The notes under the pieces are model-generated. The model was not told the DNA's origin and ran no database searches. It worked only from the letters and a program-made list of their open reading frames with translations. Below are positions 58,870 through 64,000 of a stretch of 64,000 bases of DNA, one piece after another. Source of the stretch: Rhizophagus clarus (lineage: Eukaryota; Glomeromycota; Glomeromycetes; Glomerales; Glomeraceae); contig BLAL01000036.1 in assembly GCA_015698045.1 (NCBI GenBank), positions 62,001 to 126,000 of the forward strand. Reading direction: 5' to 3'. Made by a program: the position numbers and the translations under genes. The number at the start of each line of letters is the position of its first letter. The stretch's first letter is position 1.

Positions 58870-59340
58870 CCTGCAAAAAAAAGATGGATTCGTTAGTAAA
58901 AATGTTTTCTAAAAAAAAAAGAAAAATAAAGTTTCAAAAATTTGAAACTTATATTCATTACATCCATCGTCTAAGAATCAAAGACTGGAAGTTACAAAAA
59001 AAAGATAGAAACGTTAGTAAAACGTTTCTTAAAAAAAAGGAGAAAAAAGTCAAAAATTTCAAAATTTACATTCATTACGTTCACAGCCATCATTCAAGAA
59101 TCAAAGACAGGAAACTACAAAAAAAATGGAAATGTTAGTAAAATGTTTCCTAAAAAAAAAAGAAAAATAAAGTTTCAAAAATTGAAACTTACATTAATTA
59201 TGCCTATAGTCTAAGAATCGAAGACCAGAAGTTACAAAAAAAAAGATGGAAATGTTAGTAAACGTTTCCTAAAAAAAAGAAAAAATAAAGTTTCAAAAAT
59301 TTCAAAACTTATATTAATTATGCCCATCATCCAAGGAAAG
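58870..59340. repeat. Tandem array with period of about 120 bp
   Basis: Four units, each AAAAAGATGGAAA(C)GTTAGTA, AAACGTTTC(C/T)TAAAAAAAA, a purine run, AAGTTTCAAAAATTTGAAAC, then TTACATTAATTAC and ATC.AAGAATCAAAGACTGG. Degenerate partial units recur at about 59660 and 59760. Internal inverted pairs (AAACGTT..AACGTTT; GTTTCAAA..TTTGAAAC) give hairpins. Confidence 0.75.
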
Positions 59341-60261
59341 AAAAAAGGAATATTGGTATGTTTCTAAAATCATTAATAATAAAACCTATTGTCAATTTAC
59401 CTTTCTGAAGTCTTCAAGGCTGCATTTTACAAAAATGGAGAAAAGAAAGAAACATTAGAATGTTTCTTTAACACGAAATTTGCCATTTTTACAATAAAGT
59501 TAAAAAATTTTTTTTAAGTTAAATAAAAAAAAATTCATTTTTTAAATTAAATAAAGTTAAAAAAAATTCATTTTTTTTTAAGCTAAATAAAAAAAAATTT
59601 GTTTTTTAAATTAAATAAAAAAATGTTCATCTATTTAAATCAATATTTTTTTAAATTAAAAAAAAAAGATGGAAACATCAGTAAAACGTTTTCTAAAAAA
59701 AAAGTTTCAAAAATTTTGAAACTTACATTAATTACGCCTATCATCCAAGATTAGAACCTACAAAAAAAATGGAAACATTAGTAAAACATTTCCTAAAAAA
59801 AAGAAATTCAAAAATTTGAAACTTACATAAAAAAAAGAAAAAAAAAGGTTTGTTTGAAACTTACCTAAAGACTAAAAATACTACGACATTCTGAAAACTA
59901 AATTATTTTAAAAATGTTCTAACATTTCTTTGTAGTTTTCATTTGAAACTGCAGCATTCTGGTGTTTAAGGTACATTTTTTTTATTTAAGAAGACGTTTA
60001 TTAATGTTTGTATATATTTTTTCTTTATTTGTAGGTTTTGCTTGACGGTTTCTTTGGATGATGGTATTTCAGTGATGTGTACTAATTTTTTGTTTGTTTA
60101 TTTTTTTATTTAAAGAAATGCATTCTAACAGTTACTTTTTTTTATTTGTAAATGAGCAGAAGGAAAAAAATGAAGCATAAATAAAAAAAAATTATCAATA
60201 AATCAATAAATAAATGATGTAATTATATAGCCAGCCAATTAAAGACAATCATTTTTGATTG

Positions 60262-60495
60262 AAAATTAGCAGAGTTATATAAAAATTGGCAGAATTATAT
60301 AAAAATTGGCAGAATTATATAAAATTAGCAAAATTGGCAGAATTATATAAAATTAGCAGAATTATATAAAAATTGGCAGAATTACATAAAAATTGGCAGA
60401 ATTATATAAAAATTGGCAGAATTATATAAAAATTGGCAGAATTATATAAAAATTGGCAGAATTACATAAAAATCGGCAGAATTATATAAAAATCA
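60262..60495. repeat. 20-bp tandem array (ATTGGCAGAATTATATAAAA)
   Basis: About 11 units of 20 bp, some shortened, next to the right terminus of the non-autonomous element. GGCAGAATTATATAAAAA is the core, possibly a subterminal binding-site array like the CGGCA words of the autonomous copy. Confidence 0.85.
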
Positions 60496-60551
60496 GTAAG
60501 AGCATATTAAAATAAAGCAAATTCTGATTTTTTTTCATTCAACCTGTGATG

Positions 60552-61020
60552 GACAATTACAGTACAAAAAATTAAGATCTCACATTATAAGAAGATATAA
60601 TAAATTTTGATGATAAAAAGTTTACTACAGTCCTTTCTTTTATGAGAATATTTTAAATACATATTTTTGAAGATTTTCTCTTTAAATCTTTTAATTTTAA
60701 GCAATTTCAGCATATTAAAAATTACAAAAAATTATAAGAAAAATTAGATAAAGAAAAACATTTAGTTTTATTATTTTAGAAAACTAAATGTAATAGAATA
60801 TTATTAAAATTAAAAATAGGAAAAAATTAAGAAAATTAGAAAAAAGAAAATGCTAATTTAATATAATAAATATTAATATTTCTATTGAACATGTATTTAT
60901 ATTCTAAAATATATATTGGTTTTAATTTATGAATCCTAATTAATAACTAATTTTACAAAAAGTTTTGTATTTCAAAAATTTTTTTTCACAATTTTTTCAC
61001 ATTTAGTAATATATTATATT
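60552..61020. other. AT-rich spacer
   Basis: AT-rich, AAATTAGAAAAA-type runs. No gene or repeat recognised. Confidence 0.35.
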
Positions 61021-61027
61021 TTAGAGT

Positions 61028-61206
61028 GAATTTATTTAACGCACCTGCGTTGCAACGCATCCTTCCTTTTTTGTAAATTGTTTATATTGATCAACCAGCT
61101 TATACACCGCACCCCCCTTAAAATGACAATGATAAACATAAAAAATTTCTTAAAATGGCAATGATAAACATAAAATTTGCAACACGTGGGGCGGTAAATA
61201 AATTAT
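61028..61206. mobile_element. Possible small TIR element, about 180 bp
   Basis: GAATTTATTTAACGCACC at about 61029 resembles the reverse complement of GGGGCGGTAAATAAATTAT near 61188-61206. Inside are GCGTTGCAACGC (a perfect palindrome) and two copies of AAAATG(A/G)CAATGATAAACA. Target duplications not resolved. Confidence 0.35.
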
Positions 61207-61238
61207 TTCTATATTTTAATAGTATATATTATAATATT

Positions 61239-61697
61239 GGATTTTGTAATTCAACGCCATGGCGTTGCATCGCCGGTGTCACGGACATGCCGATCATTTC
61301 CTTTTTAGGAATTTTATGTAACCGACCTGCATACAAAAATTTCATTTTTTGTGGGATGCAAAATTTCCTTTTTTGGAAATTTGTGTAATGTTTAAAATAT
61401 CACACTGCATCACATCCCCCAGCTTTCAAAAATCATTAAGTATTATTTGGACAGAATTTTTTTCAGTGAAAAAATCTTAATTGACACCTTATTCGTCATA
61501 TAGATAATTCCGGCCACATTCCGTAATTCTGGTCGAATTACATAATGTTACACAGAGTTCCAAAAAAGGAAATTTTGCGTCTTACAAAAAATGAAATTTT
61601 TGTATGCAGGTCGGTTACACAAATTCCTAAAAAGGAAGTGATCGGCATATCACGTGATACCGGCGATGCATCGCCATGGCGTTGAATTACAAAACCC
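61239..61697. mobile_element. Mutator-like MITE with 9-bp TSD
   Basis: TATAATATT at 61230-61238 is repeated exactly at 61698-61706. Starts GGATTTTGTAATTCAACGCC and ends, inverted, GGGTTTTGTAATTCAACGCC. The arms match for about 115 bp (ATGCATCGCCGGTATCACG, CCGATCACTTCC, CCGACCTGCATACAAAAATT). Nine-bp duplications are typical of MULEs. Frame 61155-61388 is an artefact of the arm. Confidence 0.85.
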
Positions 61698-61706
61698 TAT
61701 AATATT

Positions 61707-62871
61707 ATACTGAATTTCTTTATCTTATTTAATATATCATAAAATTTATTTATTGATGTAACACAAATTTTAGTTATGTAATGCATGCAGATAATTAAAC
61801 TTCACATATTGTTATATGATTCTTATATATCATTAAGGTTCATAAAACATATTTGAGTTTTGTATCTTTCTATTACAAAGATCCTATATAGTCTTTTGCT
61901 TTGCTTTAAATAATAAAAATATAAATATAATAATAATTTGCTAAAAAAAGAATTTTTTCTATTCAGTTTATACCTTTTTTTTAAAATAAAGTTGTTATTT
62001 TTTTATTTTATATTTCTTATTTCTTAATTTATAGTATATAATATTATAAAGATAAATATATTTGTAACAACTTATTATAAATATTATTTATAATAATTTT
62101 AAAAAAAATTACAAAAAAGTTTATAATATATAAACTTTTAAAAAAATATGTTAATAGATGTATTTTTGCCTTTTTAATAAGTTTATTTAGAATAATAAAA
62201 ATGATTTTAAATATCATTTTTGATTTATTTAATAAAAAATTTTTTTTTTATTAAATAATTAGTATAAAAAATTTCTTTTTTGAAAGTCTATATAATCTTA
62301 TACAACAAAAATTTGGATTATCTTACCACATTATTTTTAGATGCAAATTATTTTAATTAGTAATTTGATTTTTCTTTTTTAATGTATATTTCAGATACTA
62401 TTTTTAAATAACTAAACAGGATCCTGAACATCTTTTATTTAAGTCAAATATAATATATAGTAAATTTTTCAATTTAGGATATTTTGGTTAATATTAATAC
62501 TATTAAAATAAATAAAATTTATATTATTAGATTTGTTTCATTAAGACGAATCCAATGATATAAAATTCATTAAAATCCAATTAGTAGATATTTTAAATAT
62601 AGGGGTATGTAGGATAAGAAATTTTTAAAAATAACTTTAAACTAAAATAAGCAATTTTTTAAAAATTTTATATGATTAATAAGCAAACTTAATCTCTGAC
62701 CTATTTATATATAGTTTGGGTCCTAATTAAACCACTTACTTATTTATATTTATACATACTTATTTTGTAATTAAATTTATTTATACTAGAATTCTAAATT
62801 TTTAGTTTAGTTTTATTTTTGGTTTTAATTTAACTCTCTTATATAAAATTTTATTAAAATTATTTTTCAGT
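61707..62871. other. AT-rich stretch
   Basis: AT-rich, no coding frame of note, no array or TIR recognised. Confidence 0.4.
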
Positions 62872-62880
62872 TTAAAATTT

Positions 62881-63329
62881 GGATTTTATAATTCATCGCA
62901 TATGTGAAATTTCGCCAGTGTCACGTGATCTGCTGATTATTTCCTTTTTTGGATATCAGTGAAACTTATTTTCATGGATTTTTGTCTGGAGAAAAATATC
63001 CTTTTTTGGAAGTTTGTATAACTTTATAATTTGACCGGAATTACTGAATCTGACCAGAATTAAGGATGTGACAAATAATGTGACAAATAAGATTTTTTCA
63101 CTGAAAAAAATCTAAGTTCATATAATATTTAGTGATTTTTTAAAGCTGGGGGGCGTGATGCTAGGTGATATTTTATACATTACACAAAATTTCAAAAAAG
63201 GAAATTTTTCTCTGGACAAAAATTGAAAAAATGTTATGCTACATAGTTACACAAAATTCCATAAAAGGAAATAATCTACAACCTTGTGACACTGGCGAAA
63301 TTTCGTATATGCAATGAATTTTAATTTTC
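62881..63329. mobile_element. Mutator-like MITE with 9-bp TSD (second copy)
   Basis: TTAAAATTT at 62872-62880 is repeated exactly at 63330-63338. Left end GGATTTTATAATTCATCGCA; right end inverted GAAAATTAAAATTCATTGCA. Arms share AAATTTCGCCAGTGTCAC and GATTATTTCCTTTT. Related to 61239-61697 in termini, AGTGTCACGTGAT-type arms and a central AAAGCTGGGGG/CCCCCAGCTTT word found in both. Confidence 0.85.
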
Positions 63330-63556
63330 TTAAAATTTTTACTATAAAACATTTTCAAGTCATATTTTTAATCAAAAATATTTTCAGTTAAAAAAATCCT
63401 ACTAAAAAATAATTTTGATTTAAAATATCAGTTTTAGCTCTATTTTTAGATTAAAAAATAGAACTGAAATATTTTTTTTAAACTGAAAATATTTTTAAAT
63501 GAAGTTTTTTAACTACAAAAATATTTTTAAGTTATAATATAATCGTGAAAACAATT

Positions 63557-63830
63557 TTAAATTAAAATTGTAATCTGAAAAGTATCTAATAAGAAATCAA
63601 ATTTACAAATTTTACCCAATAGTTTAGGATATATTTTGTGTAATCTTAGATGATCAACTAATTTTTTTCTTATGCTTAACAAAACCTGTTTTTTGAGCTT
63701 TTTAATATTATACTGGACAGTATGAAGAGGAATTCTTATTAATTTATATATTTCCTTTGCAGTACAAGTTCTATACATTTAGCTAGTGGTATTTAATTGT
63801 TTTTCTTTAGGTTTCAAATTTAGCATTAAC
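63557..63830 (-). pseudogene. Tc1/mariner-type transposase N-terminal remnant
   Basis: Minus-strand frame 63778-63557 reads MYRTCTAKEIYKLIRIPLHT, VQYNIKKLKKQ and then a degenerate, basic tail. The pattern T-A-K-E-I-x4-I-x3-T-V-x-Y-N-I-K-K is the first helix-turn-helix of Tc1-type transposases. Coding-like sequence upstream to about 63830 (MVNAKFE) is in another frame. No DDE domain follows. Dead fragment. Confidence 0.5.
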
Positions 63831-64000
63831 CATTTTTTTGAATGTTTTAAAGAAGAAAATCATGTGATAAACAAAAAATTTACTTATAAAATTTATTTAT
63901 TTTATATAAAATTATTTAGCACATCTAAATCTATGTCAGGTTGATGGCGCAGTATAATGTGGTAAAATTTTCAAAAAAAAATAAAACAATAAAAATATTC
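63831..64000. other. AT-rich end of window
   Basis: AT-rich with no recognised feature. Confidence 0.3.

Larger units (their letters stand above)
57828..60548. mobile_element. Non-autonomous Plavaka/CACTA-type element (2.7 kb)
   Basis: Starts CACAGGTCAAATA with an A-run and ends T8-CATTCAACCTGTG, the same termini as the 9.8-kb element at 34398-44188 with a few changes. ATG at 57825-57827 is repeated at 60549-60551, the 3-bp duplication. It lacks a transposase. Content: a purine-rich block (58040-58830), a 120-bp-period array (58870-59340, partial copies to about 59810), unique sequence, and a 20-bp-period array at the right end. Confidence 0.88.

Noticed and set aside
60262-60495. CRISPR-like 20-bp repeat
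   Set aside because: Head-to-tail repeats without unique spacers at a transposon end.
63557-63778. Complete Tc1 transposase gene
   Set aside because: Only the first helix-turn-helix is readable; no catalytic domain follows before the frame ends.

Overview
The window looks like a repeat-choked piece of a fungal nuclear genome. It is very AT-rich, its two clear host genes have short AT-rich introns (about 50-110 nt, with three longer ones), and most of the rest is transposon. Protein style and repeat load suggest an arbuscular mycorrhizal fungus of the Rhizophagus type (Glomeromycotina). That placement is inference from recall, not a database match.

Host genes. Positions 35-4725 (+) hold the 3' part of an EDC4/Ge-1-like gene, a scaffold of mRNA decapping, in 11 visible exons. 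Positions 25417-29158 (+) hold a complete AMP deaminase gene in 13 exons, about 803 residues. They appear unrelated; transposons separate them.

6.4-19.1 kb is an old, broken Polinton-like (virus-like) element. It carries a family B DNA polymerase, a retroviral-type integrase, a packaging ATPase, a nuclease-like protein and several coiled-coil proteins. Opposite these lies a region resembling a Gag, CCHC knuckle and aspartic protease polyprotein.

19.1-24.4 kb holds non-autonomous elements and arrays: a hAT-like insertion with GATC-rich ends nested in a larger inverted-repeat element, palindromic arrays, and an array of eight exactly 41-nt exon-like units, most flanked by splice-site-like signals.

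29.9-34.2 kb holds a decayed Helitron with a MITE inside it and very short LINE-type 3' tails with target duplications.

34.4-44.2 kb is an apparently complete CACTA/Plavaka-type DNA transposon with 24-bp inverted termini and a 3-bp target duplication (AAT). It has a two-exon transposase on + and a six-exon RS-rich/acidic second gene on -. A second copy of its left half (44.6-55.4 kb) is decayed mainly by C-to-T and G-to-A changes and carries nested insertions: a TA-flanked fold-back element holding a hAT element, and an 8-bp-TSD element full of palindromic satellite that itself carries a LINE fragment. The first copy supplies the empty sites. A 2.7-kb non-autonomous relative with the same termini lies at 57.8-60.5 kb. 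The right end holds two Mutator-like MITEs with 9-bp duplications and a Tc1/mariner helix-turn-helix remnant.

Exon limits, termini and duplications were read by eye; identities by recalled family motifs. No alignment was run.
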